From a virus: a stretch of DNA of 31,961 nt. A program made the position numbers and the translations under genes. Shown here one piece after another: positions 15,888 through 24,341 of this stretch; the first letter of the stretch is position 1, and the number at the start of each line of letters is the position of its first letter. The DNA is taken from positions 1 through 31,961 of IMG/VR virus record IMGVR_UViG_3300006072_000027. One strand, 5' to 3'. The notes beneath the pieces were generated by a model, which was not told the origin of the DNA, searched no databases, and saw only the letters and a program-made list of their open reading frames with translations.

Positions 15888-16434
15888 TCAATGACACCTT
15901 TGCTTTTTTGGTAGTCTAGATGAATACCATACATGAGTACGGAGAAAATAAATATCCATGTAACCACGCCCGTAGCCAAAGCCACTCGAACTTTCCATTT
16001 ATCGATAAACTGGCGGCGCTGAAGGGCAACCAACTCACGGGCTTTTTTTCGTCACGCTCGATTTTTTCTCGCTCTTTTCGCACAATTTCGCGCATTTCTG
16101 TGAACTTTTGCCATAAACCGGGCATCCCGACCTGATAAATGATCATTTCTCTTAACTCAGTCTCCATCTGATCGATCTGCTGTTGGCGCAGAATTCTGTT
16201 CATTGCCTCTTCGTTGATGCTGATATTCTTGGGCAATGGGTTCTTCTTGGCTTCTTTCTCTGCTTCTTTGAAAGACTCTTGGTGAGTAAAAAATGCGCCA
16301 AGGTTTTTCCCAATATCCCCGACAATATCACCAACGTCTTTACCGTCCCGCTTGAAGTCTTGATATAGATCAATGCACTCACGAATCCCTGCATGAGCCG
16401 CCTTACACGCCGCAAAGATGGTGATTGGATCCAT
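15884..16434 (-). CDS. Helical protein with C-terminal membrane segment, read through a -1 frameshift
   Basis: The zero frame (stop at 15916) gives 172 residues. It begins MDPITIFAACKAAHAGIREC and continues with a charged helix rich in Lys, Glu and Arg. After residue 131 it turns into an odd Trp/Ser/Phe-rich tail. At 16042-16048 lies A AAA AAG. A shift to -1 there continues the charged helix (ARELVALQRRQF, then IDKWKVR), then a membrane segment (VALATGVVTWIFIFSVLMYG), and stops at 15884-15886. The product would be 183 residues and the stop overlaps the next ATG by ATGA. The membrane-ended version makes more sense for this membrane-protein block. Either programmed shifting or a lost base in the A7 run explains this. 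Function unknown. Confidence 0.65.
16042..16048 (-). promoter_or_regulatory. Slippery heptamer A AAA AAG (candidate -1 frameshift site)
   Basis: On the minus strand the codons read GAA AAA AAG, so A AAA AAG is in the exact phase required for -1 slippage. This heptamer is among the most efficient in bacteria. The six bases GCCCGT directly after the slip (16037-16042) are complementary to ACGGGC at 15968-15973, a possible but weak downstream stem with a long loop. Confidence 0.55.
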
Positions 16435-16628
16435 TAGATTCCAAAGAACTTGTGGAAAAACTGAGCCGCCACACCCGGCCCAAACATCACCATGGCCATC
16501 ACAGCATAGATCAAATACTCGATCTTAGTCATGCGTCTTTCGCCATTCTTTAACGATGCTTCAATGTTGCGATAGCGCTCATCGCAAACAGCAATGTGGA
16601 CGGCTAGGTCTTTCTCGGTATCGCTCAT
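16434..16628 (-). CDS. Small membrane protein, XhlA-like topology
   Basis: This 64-residue protein has a charged N-terminal helix (to about residue 36, with heptad-like spacing around DERYRNIEASLKNGERRMTK). A single hydrophobic segment follows (about 38-57, YLIYAVMAMVMFGPGVAAQF). This layout, a coiled coil then a C-terminal membrane anchor, is that of XhlA-type lysis accessory proteins, so it may help the holin. It overlaps the upstream gene by ATGA (16625-16628) and the downstream gene by TAATG (16432-16436). The resemblance is in topology only. Confidence 0.6.
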   Translation of the reverse strand: MSDTEKDLAVHIAVCDERYRNIEASLKNGERRMTKIEYLIYAVMAMVMFGPGVAAQFFHKFFGI

Positions 16629-16855
16629 TCTTCACCTATGATTGCTGTTGATGTTTCTCTGTTAATGGTCATTTTACCTTCGCAGGTAAAGTTCCAATCT
16701 TCACTTCTAGAGTCTTTTTCAGTCTTTGAGGGTACATTTATTTCAACATTCTTGAATAAATATTCCTTTTCTCCCTCAAAGACTCTCCAACAATGGTCTT
16801 TTGAACCCCTTCCAGTTGCTCCCCTAGATTTGTTGAATCTGATTGAATACTTCAT
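16625..16855 (-). CDS. Conserved-looking small phage protein, function unknown
   Basis: This 76-residue protein begins MKYSIRFNKSRGATGRG and includes DHCWRVFEGEKEYLFKNVEI (residues 20-39) followed by a beta-rich end. It looks like a small all-beta soluble domain. I recall similar short proteins near fibre genes in aquatic phages, but no function is known to me. It is coupled by ATGA to the oxygenase gene upstream (16852-16855) and to the membrane-protein gene downstream. Confidence 0.6.
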   Translation of the reverse strand: MKYSIRFNKSRGATGRGSKDHCWRVFEGEKEYLFKNVEINVPSKTEKDSRSEDWNFTCEGKMTINRETSTAIIGEE

Positions 16856-17577
16856 ATCACCTCAGCCTCTGGTGGCGTGGTAATAGTCACTAGATTATTA
16901 ACTCTAACACCAATATTGAAGTGAATAAACTTCAAAGGCTTTAAGGATGCATGGCGAGTAAAAGAATGGGGTGCCCAAGCATTGGCAAAAAATATCATCC
17001 CTGCCTCTGGCACAAAATTAATCATGTTACTAGCCTGAGTTGCTTCGTTCATATTGGATTCAGGAATATGAGCCATGACCTTACCGGGTCTAGGATCATG
17101 AACTACAACCCTTGATGACTCTGGCGGCACTTCAATAAAGTAGAAACCAACAATCTGCGCCCCATAAGGATGAACGTGCTCGTCCATTGCCGAATGTCTG
17201 TGGTGCTCTTGCCCCCAAAACTCAGTGAAAAATGTGACCTTATCATCCATTTTGTAACCCTGAGATTGCAAAATGTTCCAAGCAGTTGATGCAATGTAAT
17301 TGCAAGCCTCTTCCAATCTTGGATCACCAAACAAGTTTCCAGTCATGTGAACTGGGTATAACTTGTCCAATAATTTATCGGTCTTACCCTTCTTCTCTTT
17401 TTTAATTAACTTTATGTTTTCGTTGAAAACAGCAGTGGCATCTTTGAGAAATTCTTTTTTCTTGATGGTATATACGGCTGTAGGGAAGTAAAAGTGAGCA
17501 CTTAATTGCTGTTCAATTGCTTCTTGGTTTACTTCCTTAACTTCACCAACAATTTCAACAGAGTTTTCGTCAAACAT
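16852..17577 (-). CDS. 2OG-Fe(II) oxygenase-like protein
   Basis: This 241-residue protein has a C-terminal double-stranded beta-helix of the 2OG-Fe(II) oxygenase type. MDEHVHPYGAQIVGFYFIEV (131-150) supplies the first metal ligands (H134/H136). VVVHDPRPGK lies at 157-166, and PEAGMIFFANAWAPHSFTRH (190-209) supplies the distal His (H204). FIHFNIGVRV (218-227) follows and may bind 2-oxoglutarate. The N-terminal half is a helical extension. Members of this superfamily occur in aquatic phages near tail genes, where a hydroxylase could modify virion or host proteins. AAGGAAG precedes the start. It follows the fibre cluster and opens the small coupled operon leading into lysis. Confidence 0.75.
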   Translation of the reverse strand: MFDENSVEIVGEVKEVNQEAIEQQLSAHFYFPTAVYTIKKKEFLKDATAVFNENIKLIKKEKKGKTDKLLDKLYPVHMTGNLFGDPRLEEACNYIASTAWNILQSQGYKMDDKVTFFTEFWGQEHHRHSAMDEHVHPYGAQIVGFYFIEVPPESSRVVVHDPRPGKVMAHIPESNMNEATQASNMINFVPEAGMIFFANAWAPHSFTRHASLKPLKFIHFNIGVRVNNLVTITTPPEAEVI

Positions 17578-17628
17578 AATCTTCCTTTGATAGTTAACAA
17601 TAAGTTAGATTATGCACCATAAATACTA

Positions 17629-17910
17629 TTAACGACCAATAATAGCCATTATTTCAGCCTCTGTAAGTCCAAGTGCTGTAAGTTTTGCAATTGCAGATTC
17701 CTTTTCTGCAATTGTAGGATCTACAACTGGCGTTGGTGTTACAGGTGCTACAAATGTCTCATTAGAATATGTATAACCTATACCAATTGTTATACCTTCA
17801 ACATTAATTGCTGTATGAGTATTGGGAGCAGACCAAGAATCACCACCATCCCAAAGAATTACATTGTCTACAACATTTGTTTCTTTATTAATTAATGCGT
17901 ATTTATACAT
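17629..17910 (-). CDS. Small tail-fibre-associated protein
   Basis: I take ATG 17910 as the start (93 residues, MYKYALINKETNVVDNVILW). A longer frame would need a TTG at 17922. The first half is a small beta domain (VVDNVILWDGGDSWSAP, then GIGYTYSNETFVAP). It is followed by a Pro linker and a C-terminal helix (KLTALGLTEAEIMAIIG). I recognise this arrangement from small proteins encoded right after phage fibre genes, possibly fibre-tip or assembly factors. It overlaps no gene and lies 5 bases from the preceding adhesin-like gene. Confidence 0.6.
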   Translation of the reverse strand: MYKYALINKETNVVDNVILWDGGDSWSAPNTHTAINVEGITIGIGYTYSNETFVAPVTPTPVVDPTIAEKESAIAKLTALGLTEAEIMAIIGR

Positions 17911-17915
17911 TTTGA

Positions 17916-19145
17916 TTACCAACTTCTAACAATAATTTGACCGTTTCCACCCTTGGCGCCTGCTCCACTGGCTCTTGAATTTCCAGTAAATCCTGCTCCC
18001 CCGCCACCACCACCACCACCGCCGGGTGTAGCTCCGCAACCACCTTTACCACCGGCATTTGTTGCACCGCCACCGCCGCCTCCAGAACCACCGCCGCCAG
18101 AACCAGTTTTAAACACAACGCCATTTTGTCCTACTCCTCCGGGTGCAGTTCCTCTTGTTGCTTGACAAGAAGCACAAGTTTGATACCCTTGACCACCTCC
18201 TAGACCTCCGGCTGTTGCCGCACCCGATGTGCAATTTGTTGTACCGCCACCACCGCCACCACTGGGGCCAAAAATAGAACTACCTGCATTGTAAGGGACA
18301 GCGCCATTAATTGGTGTACCACCAGCACCACCACCCCATTCTGCACTGCCTCCACCACAGACTGATGAACCGGCACCACCGCCCCCAACTGTATTAAAAT
18401 TAGTTGTAGAACCAAAATAAGTGTTAGAAGGATAACCACCGTTTTTACCTGATGAAATTGCGGTTGGAGTGATACCAGCGCTACCAGAACCACCGCCACT
18501 ACCACCCGGAGCTTGTGCGGCACCCACGACACCTTTGAATCCACCGCCACCACCATAAGATTTTGCATAAGCGGTTGCAAGTGTTGATCCAAAGTATGTA
18601 TTACCTCCTACAACTCCAGAATTACCATTAGTTGTACAAGTTACCGATGCCCCACCGCATCCACCTGCACCAATTGTTACGTTAACTGTTGAAGTTAAAC
18701 AAGCCGCTGAAAATATTGATTGAACTCTTGCGCCTGCGCCTCCTCCACCACCTCCGGGCTTTCCGCAAATACTAGCATATGAAGCGCCACTACCACCACC
18801 ACCACCTGCACCCCAAACACACACTTGAACATAAGTAATACCTGCGGGTTTAGTCCAAGTACCTGAAGAGGTGAATGTTTGTAAGTTTGCACTAGAAGCC
18901 GATACGCAAGCCCAAACAGGAGTTCCTGCGCCTGCTGATTTCAAATATTGACCAGAAGTACCTGCGGCTGTTACTCCATGTGCAGTACCTGTTCCATAAA
19001 TAATTGCGCCCGCTGTTGGCGTTGCAGTAGAATTTGTACCGCCATTTGCAATTGGTAACGTACCACTCACACCAGTTGTCAATGATGCTTGACCTGATGT
19101 ATTTAGATTGTCGGCAAATGCGCCTAAATTACGAGGTTGTGTCAT
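17916..19145 (-). CDS. Glycine-rich tail fibre / adhesin
   Basis: This 409-residue protein has an N-terminal fibre part (about 1-85) with GTLPIANGGTNSTA and TSGQYLKSAG, elements common in phage tail fibres. From TFTSSGTWTKPAGITYVQV onward (about 90-108) it is a glycine-rich domain with many runs of five or more Gly separated by short Cys, Asn or Thr loops. Such Gly runs can form a polyglycine-II sandwich, as in the receptor-binding tips of some phages, so this is probably a host-recognition module. About 14 Cys are scattered in the loops. The end IIVRSW closes the domain. Confidence 0.7.
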   Translation of the reverse strand: MTQPRNLGAFADNLNTSGQASLTTGVSGTLPIANGGTNSTATPTAGAIIYGTGTAHGVTAAGTSGQYLKSAGAGTPVWACVSASSANLQTFTSSGTWTKPAGITYVQVCVWGAGGGGGSGASYASICGKPGGGGGGAGARVQSIFSAACLTSTVNVTIGAGGCGGASVTCTTNGNSGVVGGNTYFGSTLATAYAKSYGGGGGFKGVVGAAQAPGGSGGGSGSAGITPTAISSGKNGGYPSNTYFGSTTNFNTVGGGGAGSSVCGGGSAEWGGGAGGTPINGAVPYNAGSSIFGPSGGGGGGTTNCTSGAATAGGLGGGQGYQTCASCQATRGTAPGGVGQNGVVFKTGSGGGGSGGGGGGATNAGGKGGCGATPGGGGGGGGGAGFTGNSRASGAGAKGGNGQIIVRSW

Positions 19146-19154
19146 TGTCTTTCC

Positions 19155-19631
19155 TTACGTTAAAGCAACCCAAGTTGCTGTTGCAAAATCAAATTTATAT
19201 TGTTTACCATCATCTGGATATGGTGGACGAACAACCCAAGAATTTGTTGTGCCTTGCCAGAAATAATTACCATCTGTTGGTCTTGGCGTTGGAGGAACAT
19301 AAGCACAGGTAGCCTCGTCAAATGTCCATGCAGAGAAATTATCACGATTTGGTAGGGCTGACCAAGCATCTTTTACTACTTGTTGTGCTTCAGCCTTTTC
19401 TGTATCCGTCATGTCACGCAAAGCCCAAACATCAGTCCACACACCATTGACTTTTTGATAAGTTGGATCTGGTGAAGCAAGCACTTGATAAACGGTAGGA
19501 ACAGGTCGTTCTACACGAATGAAGGGCTCCCACTCTGATGGGATAGATCCAAAAGCCTGAAGCAAGTTGTCTTCAAACGCAGGGTGATCAATTGTGTTTC
19601 CGTTACCGTCTGTTTTAATATAAAGATTCAT
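19155..19631 (-). CDS. Tail-fibre-associated protein
   Basis: This 158-residue protein begins MNLYIKTDGNGNTIDHPAFE. It contains VYQVLASPDPTYQKVNGVWT, DVWALRDMTDTEKAEAQQVV and PTDGNYFWQGTTNSWV. This mixed alpha/beta sequence with repeated short W-rich strand motifs at the C-terminus resembles small proteins found beside fibre genes in cyanophages and similar viruses. It may be a fibre chaperone or tip protein. It lies between the two Gly-rich adhesins, 9 and 14 bases from each. Confidence 0.6.
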   Translation of the reverse strand: MNLYIKTDGNGNTIDHPAFEDNLLQAFGSIPSEWEPFIRVERPVPTVYQVLASPDPTYQKVNGVWTDVWALRDMTDTEKAEAQQVVKDAWSALPNRDNFSAWTFDEATCAYVPPTPRPTDGNYFWQGTTNSWVVRPPYPDDGKQYKFDFATATWVALT

Positions 19632-19645
19632 TTTCTACTCCAAAA

Positions 19646-21076
19646 TTAAGGCGATCCAACGCAAGTTGATGGGAATTGTCGGGTAGTTCCCGGCCAGACG
19701 ATACGTACAGCACCTGTTGCGCCACATCCTCCTGCGCCATTTGGAGCAATTGTGGCGTTACCGCCACCGCCGCCACCTCCGTAACTACCGCCATTGCCAC
19801 CAATTTTTGTTGTTGCGGTTACACCTGCACCGCCACCACTTCCACCGCCACCGCCATGACTGCAACCGCCACCACCAGCGGCTCCAGCAGTGCCGTTAGA
19901 CCCTTGACCAAATAGGCCAGTGCCGCCACCACCACCGCCACCAAATTTACAACCGCCATATCTATCCATACCGCCGCCGCCGCCACCACCCGATCCTGCG
20001 GTGGGATATAAACCACCTGTGCCACCGGTACCAGAATATCCTCCTGCGCCTCCACCACCTCCCGGTGCCAAATACTGACATTCAGGTTCACTGCCTCCAC
20101 CACTACCACCACCACAACCATGCGCTCTAACACCGCCACTAGCCGTGCCAGTGTAATTAACAATTCCACCACCACCTGCACATAAAGTTGCAGTACCAAT
20201 CCAGAAACTATTGCATCCAACAAGTCCTGTAGCCCCTGCACCTCCTCCTGCTCCTTTTGCGGCAACTTTTAAAGAATAACTGTTTCCGGGCGTTACAGAA
20301 AAATTGTTAATATAACCTAAAGCGCCACCACCGCCACCACCACCTCCATTGGGGCCTGCACATTGGAAGCCGCCACCACCGCCACCGCCGCCGCCAATTG
20401 CAACTACAGAAACAGAAGTTACGCAAGCAGGAGCAACCCAAGAATAAGTGCCGGGTGTTGTGTAAGACTGTGAACTTGGAGCAATGGGCGTAGTAACACT
20501 ATTACTATTGCCACTATAAGAACCATATCCAACAGAATTTTGTGCTCTAACTTGGAATGTGTAACTTGTAGATGCTGTTAAACCTGATACTGTAATTGGG
20601 CTACTAGCTCCTGTAGCCGTAATGCTTCCGGGGCTTGATATAGCTTGATAGTTTGTAATAGTTGCGCCACCATTAGAAGCAGGGGCTGTAAATGCCACTG
20701 TTGCCGTAGTTGCGCCAGTTGCTGTTGCCGTTCCAATAGTGGGTGCGCCGGGAACAACAGCAGAAATAGTAGCAGTTGTGTTTGAGTTTGCATTTATACT
20801 GCTAATAGCATTAGTCGCTGTAACTGTAGCGTAAAGAGTATTTCCAACATCACCTGCAACTAATGTATATGTACTTGATGTTGCACCGCCAATAGCAGTG
20901 CTTGGGCTTCTATACCATTGATATGTGTATGTTGGTGTCGGTACACCTGTCCATGTTCCTGTTGTAGTCGTTAAAGTTGACCCAAATGAAGTTGTTCCCG
21001 TAACAGCAGGAGCAACCGTATTTACGGGTGGTGAGCCATAACTACCACCAACAAAGGAATTAAGAATGCCACTCAT
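19646..21076 (-). CDS. Tail fibre with Ig-like, FN3 and glycine-rich domains
   Basis: This 476-residue protein is modular. Residues about 15-105 form an Ig-like domain (TYTYQWYRSPSTAIGGATSS, then TLVAGDVGNTLYATVTATN). Residues about 108-196 form a fibronectin III domain (PGAPTIGTATATG to SYTFQVRAQNSVGYGSYSG). Residues about 205-460 form a glycine-rich domain with long Gly runs, ending in GAVRIVWPGTTRQFPST. The Ig-like and FN3 units would bind carbohydrate or extend the fibre. The Gly-rich tip is like that of the 409-residue neighbour. Its start overlaps the stop of the upstream fibre gene (ATGA, 21073-21076). It is probably a receptor-binding protein. Confidence 0.7.
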   Translation of the reverse strand: MSGILNSFVGGSYGSPPVNTVAPAVTGTTSFGSTLTTTTGTWTGVPTPTYTYQWYRSPSTAIGGATSSTYTLVAGDVGNTLYATVTATNAISSINANSNTTATISAVVPGAPTIGTATATGATTATVAFTAPASNGGATITNYQAISSPGSITATGASSPITVSGLTASTSYTFQVRAQNSVGYGSYSGNSNSVTTPIAPSSQSYTTPGTYSWVAPACVTSVSVVAIGGGGGGGGGFQCAGPNGGGGGGGGALGYINNFSVTPGNSYSLKVAAKGAGGGAGATGLVGCNSFWIGTATLCAGGGGIVNYTGTASGGVRAHGCGGGSGGGSEPECQYLAPGGGGGAGGYSGTGGTGGLYPTAGSGGGGGGGMDRYGGCKFGGGGGGGTGLFGQGSNGTAGAAGGGGCSHGGGGGSGGGAGVTATTKIGGNGGSYGGGGGGGNATIAPNGAGGCGATGAVRIVWPGTTRQFPSTCVGSP

Positions 21077-22107
21077 GTCACATTAGTCCCTGTTAATAGC
21101 CATTGAGTTGTAGCAATCTTGATACAGTTTGCTATGCCATATTGAGCCAAAGTCCTAGATCCAGTTCCACCACCTTGCGCCCAAGTTAATGTGTCTGAAG
21201 TAATAGAGATTGTCACTGCATTTGCTGACATATTAATGAACTGAATCACTGTGCCAATTGGATATGCAACTGAAGCATTGGCGGCAATAGTGAAAGTTCT
21301 TGCATTTGCATCGCTTGCAGGGTGGAATATTGCATATCCAGAGTCTGCCAAAACAGTCGTGTAGTTTGCGCTTTGGCTATTCTGGGGAATATTTTGGTAG
21401 CCCAGAGTGCCAGAAACAGGCAAAGTTACAGAAGTTGCCGCAGTAACGGTAACAGTCGTTGCAAATGCACCGCTGAATGTTAAGTTTCCACCTGTTGTGA
21501 ATGTTCCACCAGTAGAAAGATTACCGCCTACTGTGATTGTATAGGAGCCATTATTAACACCTGTACCGCCATAAGTGCCACCTAAAGTTCCCCATGTGGG
21601 TGACCCTGTACCACCAGATAGAAGTGGCTGTCCAGATGTGCCTGCGGCAGTGAATAAAGTCGTACTTGCGGCTGATTGGTAAGGCACGACACCTGCTGAA
21701 CCACCAGAAATATTTGTGGCATTTCCTATAGCAGTTGTGTTATAGGCTATAAATTCAACAATATCTCCCGCGCTCGTGCCTGTTGCAAGAACAACGGTCG
21801 TACCATTTGTTGCCGTGTAGTCAGCACCATTTAAAAATGAGCCGTTCAAGTATACTTCAACGTATCCAACCGTGTAGGTCACAGTGAATGTAGTTTGACT
21901 GGCACTGGCAGTTATGCTTGTTCTGGTATAAGTTGAGCTTGCTCCACCACCACTGATACTTTTAATGGCTGAACCATTGTTGTAGTACAAAACACCATCA
22001 GCATAATTAAGTGCCAACTCGCCAGTAGTCAAATTAGACGTGGTAGGCTTATTTCCAGTGGTTCCACTGTTAAAAAGAATGATTGGGGTGTAACCTGATG
22101 CCGCCAT
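21073..22107 (-). CDS. Tail fibre protein
   Basis: This 344-residue protein starts with LFNSGTTGNKPTTSNLTTGE followed by LALNYADGVLYYNNGSA (residues 11-47), a segment typical of phage fibres that face the virion. A repeat-like beta unit follows (TFTVTYTVGYVEVYLNGSFL, then DIVEFIAYNT). The C-terminal part is a Thr/Ala-rich beta region (YPIGTVIQFINMSANAVTIS). AAGGA precedes the start. The whole looks like a slender beta-structured fibre, co-transcribed with the other fibre genes. No enzymatic motif is visible. Confidence 0.7.
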   Translation of the reverse strand: MAASGYTPIILFNSGTTGNKPTTSNLTTGELALNYADGVLYYNNGSAIKSISGGGASSTYTRTSITASASQTTFTVTYTVGYVEVYLNGSFLNGADYTATNGTTVVLATGTSAGDIVEFIAYNTTAIGNATNISGGSAGVVPYQSAASTTLFTAAGTSGQPLLSGGTGSPTWGTLGGTYGGTGVNNGSYTITVGGNLSTGGTFTTGGNLTFSGAFATTVTVTAATSVTLPVSGTLGYQNIPQNSQSANYTTVLADSGYAIFHPASDANARTFTIAANASVAYPIGTVIQFINMSANAVTISITSDTLTWAQGGGTGSRTLAQYGIANCIKIATTQWLLTGTNVT

Positions 22108-22116
22108 GATTAATCC

Positions 22117-24339
22117 TTAGAAAGTTCCACCATTAATACCTGCTGTTAAGGTATTATTAGTGTAATTGTATGTCAATAATGTGTTTGTGGTAAGGGGTTG
22201 ATTACCTGTTGCAGTCGCTGAAAATGTCAAATAATTGGTTGCGCCAGTACCTGCGGCCAAGGTCACATTGGTTGCCGTTCCTGCTGTAGCGGCATTCAAA
22301 TTTGCAACTTGAGTTGTACTGGTAACAGTCAAAGGTGCTGTACCTGTAGCAACGGTCGAAACAAGCGTATTTCCAGTGACTGCTTGCGTTGATGTAATTG
22401 CCGAGCCTGTACTTAAAGTATTGGTAGACCAAAAAGTACTTGATGGAATTGATGCATGGGAATCCCAAGAACCTGCGGCTGTTGAATTACTCAATAAACT
22501 TACAGTTACAAATGCACCAGCTTGAACAGTAACAATTGTGGTGCTTGAGTTATTCTTGACAACAATAGTTCCACTACTTTGGTTGTTGTTAAATGTGAAA
22601 TCTGCTCCATTTGGAAGCGTAGTTGCATCAGGCAATTGATAAGTTTGGCCACCAGAGCCAGTAACAACATAATTTGGTACTGAAGATGCTGTAAGTACAG
22701 TGGTTGTACCTGCGGCGGCTACGCTTGAATAACCTTCAAAAATTGAATTTGTATTAATATTGCCATTAGCATCTTTGACAACAACACCGCTTACGGCATT
22801 GGTAGTATTGCCTAAAGCAGTAGCAACTCCAGTTCCTAAGCCACTAACACCAGTGCTAATTGGTAATCCAGTGGCATTAGTTAAAGTTGCAGACGATGGC
22901 GTACCGAGTGCAGGCGTCACCAAAGTAGGGCTTGTGGATAAAACTACGTTTCCAGAACCAGTGGTGGAATAAGAAGCTCCCCAAGATGTACCTGTAGAAT
23001 TAGGTATTCCTGAACTAGGATAAATCATCCCACTAGGTGCAGATTGCCATGAGGCGGTACTGCCATTTGATGTCAGTAAGTACCCACTTGCTCCAATAGG
23101 CAATCTGGCGGGCAAATTAGACACATTCCCAATTATCAGGTCACCTTGAGTGGTAATAGGTGAAAGATTTGAAAATGCAGTGGATGCAGTTGTTGCGGCA
23201 GTTCCACCATTAGCGATGGGGACAACGCCAATAGCAATTGTTCCAGTGCTTGTAATTGTGCCGCCAGTTAAACCAGTTCCTGCTGTGATTGATGTAACAG
23301 CACTAACCCCTGCCACGGCTGTATTTACAAAGGCAGTCGTTGCAATTTGTGTAGAGTTTGTTCCGGCTGTAGCTGTAGGCGCAGAAGGAGTTCCCGTGAA
23401 TGTTGGGCCTGCACTAAGAACAACACTTCCTGATCCAGTGCTTGTAGTTGTTCCAGTTCCACCATTATTAACATTTAACGTACCGCCCAATGTTATAACG
23501 CCAGTTGTTGCAGATGCAGGCGTTAATCCTGTGGTTCCACCCGCAAAAGAAGCTACACCCGCAACACTGCCTGAAATTTGATTCAGAACAAATGCTGTTG
23601 TGGCTACTTGTGTAGTATTGGTATTAAGGGCGGCTGTAGGCGCTGTAGGCGTTCCAGTAAGCGCAGGACTAACCGCCAATACCACCGCACCAGTTCCAGT
23701 TGTTGATGCATTAGAGGCTGATGTAGCGCGTCCATAGGCATCAAAAGTAACTGTAGGCAGGGTATAAGAGCCTGCTGTTACTGCGGTCGTTGCAAGGCTG
23801 ATTTGGGGGCTTGTAGACCCATTGGCAACCGATATTTGACCACTGACACCAGTTACTGACACGGTGCTGAGTGCTGTACCGCTAATGGCTAACAATCCTG
23901 TGCCAGTAGTTCCTACAAGGTTTTGTAGTACCGTGGACAATGAAATTGTGGGGTTTCCAGTCGTGCCATCTGGGTTTGTAATTGTTAAGCCAGTACCTGA
24001 CGATGCAATTTGCACATTGGTCAGTGTTGATCCGCTTGTTTTAACTTGAATGCCATTGCCAGAACTAATCAGGGATGACAAGGCACCTGTTACAGCAATT
24101 GTGTAGCTACCTTGTGCGCCACCATCTGTAAATGTTAGACCAGTTGATACTGCAATTTGGCGGCTATTGGCCAAACTAGTCTGTTGTCCAACAGTTAAAA
24201 ACGGTTGGGTTTGTGTAGGCTGTACAGAAATCGCACCAGTTGTCGTCTGGACTGTGACACCATTTTGCACAATCGGCACTGATTCCAAACCCGTGAGAGC
24301 ACTGGCTAATGGTAATTGCGTTATGGTTACATTTGACAT
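22117..24339 (-). CDS. Long tail fibre, repeated beta modules
   Basis: This 740-residue protein is mostly Thr, Ser, Gly, Ala and Val, with repeated strands. Pairs of units such as TGTPTAPTAALNTNTTQVAT with TTAFV and TGTPSAPTATAGTNSTQIAT with TTAFV (about 230-340) are near duplicates. ITAGTGLTGGTITSTGTIAI and GVVPIANGGTAATTA follow. The C-terminus is TAGINGGTF. These are familiar elements of phage tail fibres. Upstream is the Cys-motif gene (2 bases away) and downstream the 344-residue fibre. Confidence 0.7.
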   Translation of the reverse strand: MSNVTITQLPLASALTGLESVPIVQNGVTVQTTTGAISVQPTQTQPFLTVGQQTSLANSRQIAVSTGLTFTDGGAQGSYTIAVTGALSSLISSGNGIQVKTSGSTLTNVQIASSGTGLTITNPDGTTGNPTISLSTVLQNLVGTTGTGLLAISGTALSTVSVTGVSGQISVANGSTSPQISLATTAVTAGSYTLPTVTFDAYGRATSASNASTTGTGAVVLAVSPALTGTPTAPTAALNTNTTQVATTAFVLNQISGSVAGVASFAGGTTGLTPASATTGVITLGGTLNVNNGGTGTTTSTGSGSVVLSAGPTFTGTPSAPTATAGTNSTQIATTAFVNTAVAGVSAVTSITAGTGLTGGTITSTGTIAIGVVPIANGGTAATTASTAFSNLSPITTQGDLIIGNVSNLPARLPIGASGYLLTSNGSTASWQSAPSGMIYPSSGIPNSTGTSWGASYSTTGSGNVVLSTSPTLVTPALGTPSSATLTNATGLPISTGVSGLGTGVATALGNTTNAVSGVVVKDANGNINTNSIFEGYSSVAAAGTTTVLTASSVPNYVVTGSGGQTYQLPDATTLPNGADFTFNNNQSSGTIVVKNNSSTTIVTVQAGAFVTVSLLSNSTAAGSWDSHASIPSSTFWSTNTLSTGSAITSTQAVTGNTLVSTVATGTAPLTVTSTTQVANLNAATAGTATNVTLAAGTGATNYLTFSATATGNQPLTTNTLLTYNYTNNTLTAGINGGTF

Positions 24340-24341
24340 AA

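Noticed and set aside
17911-17922. TTG start four codons upstream of the fibre-associated gene
   Set aside because: No ribosome site and ATG 17910 gives the sensible N-terminus.
19676-20000. Plus-strand His/Arg/Thr/Cys-rich frames opposite the Gly-rich adhesin
   Set aside because: They are shadows of GGN codon runs, with biased composition and no start signals.
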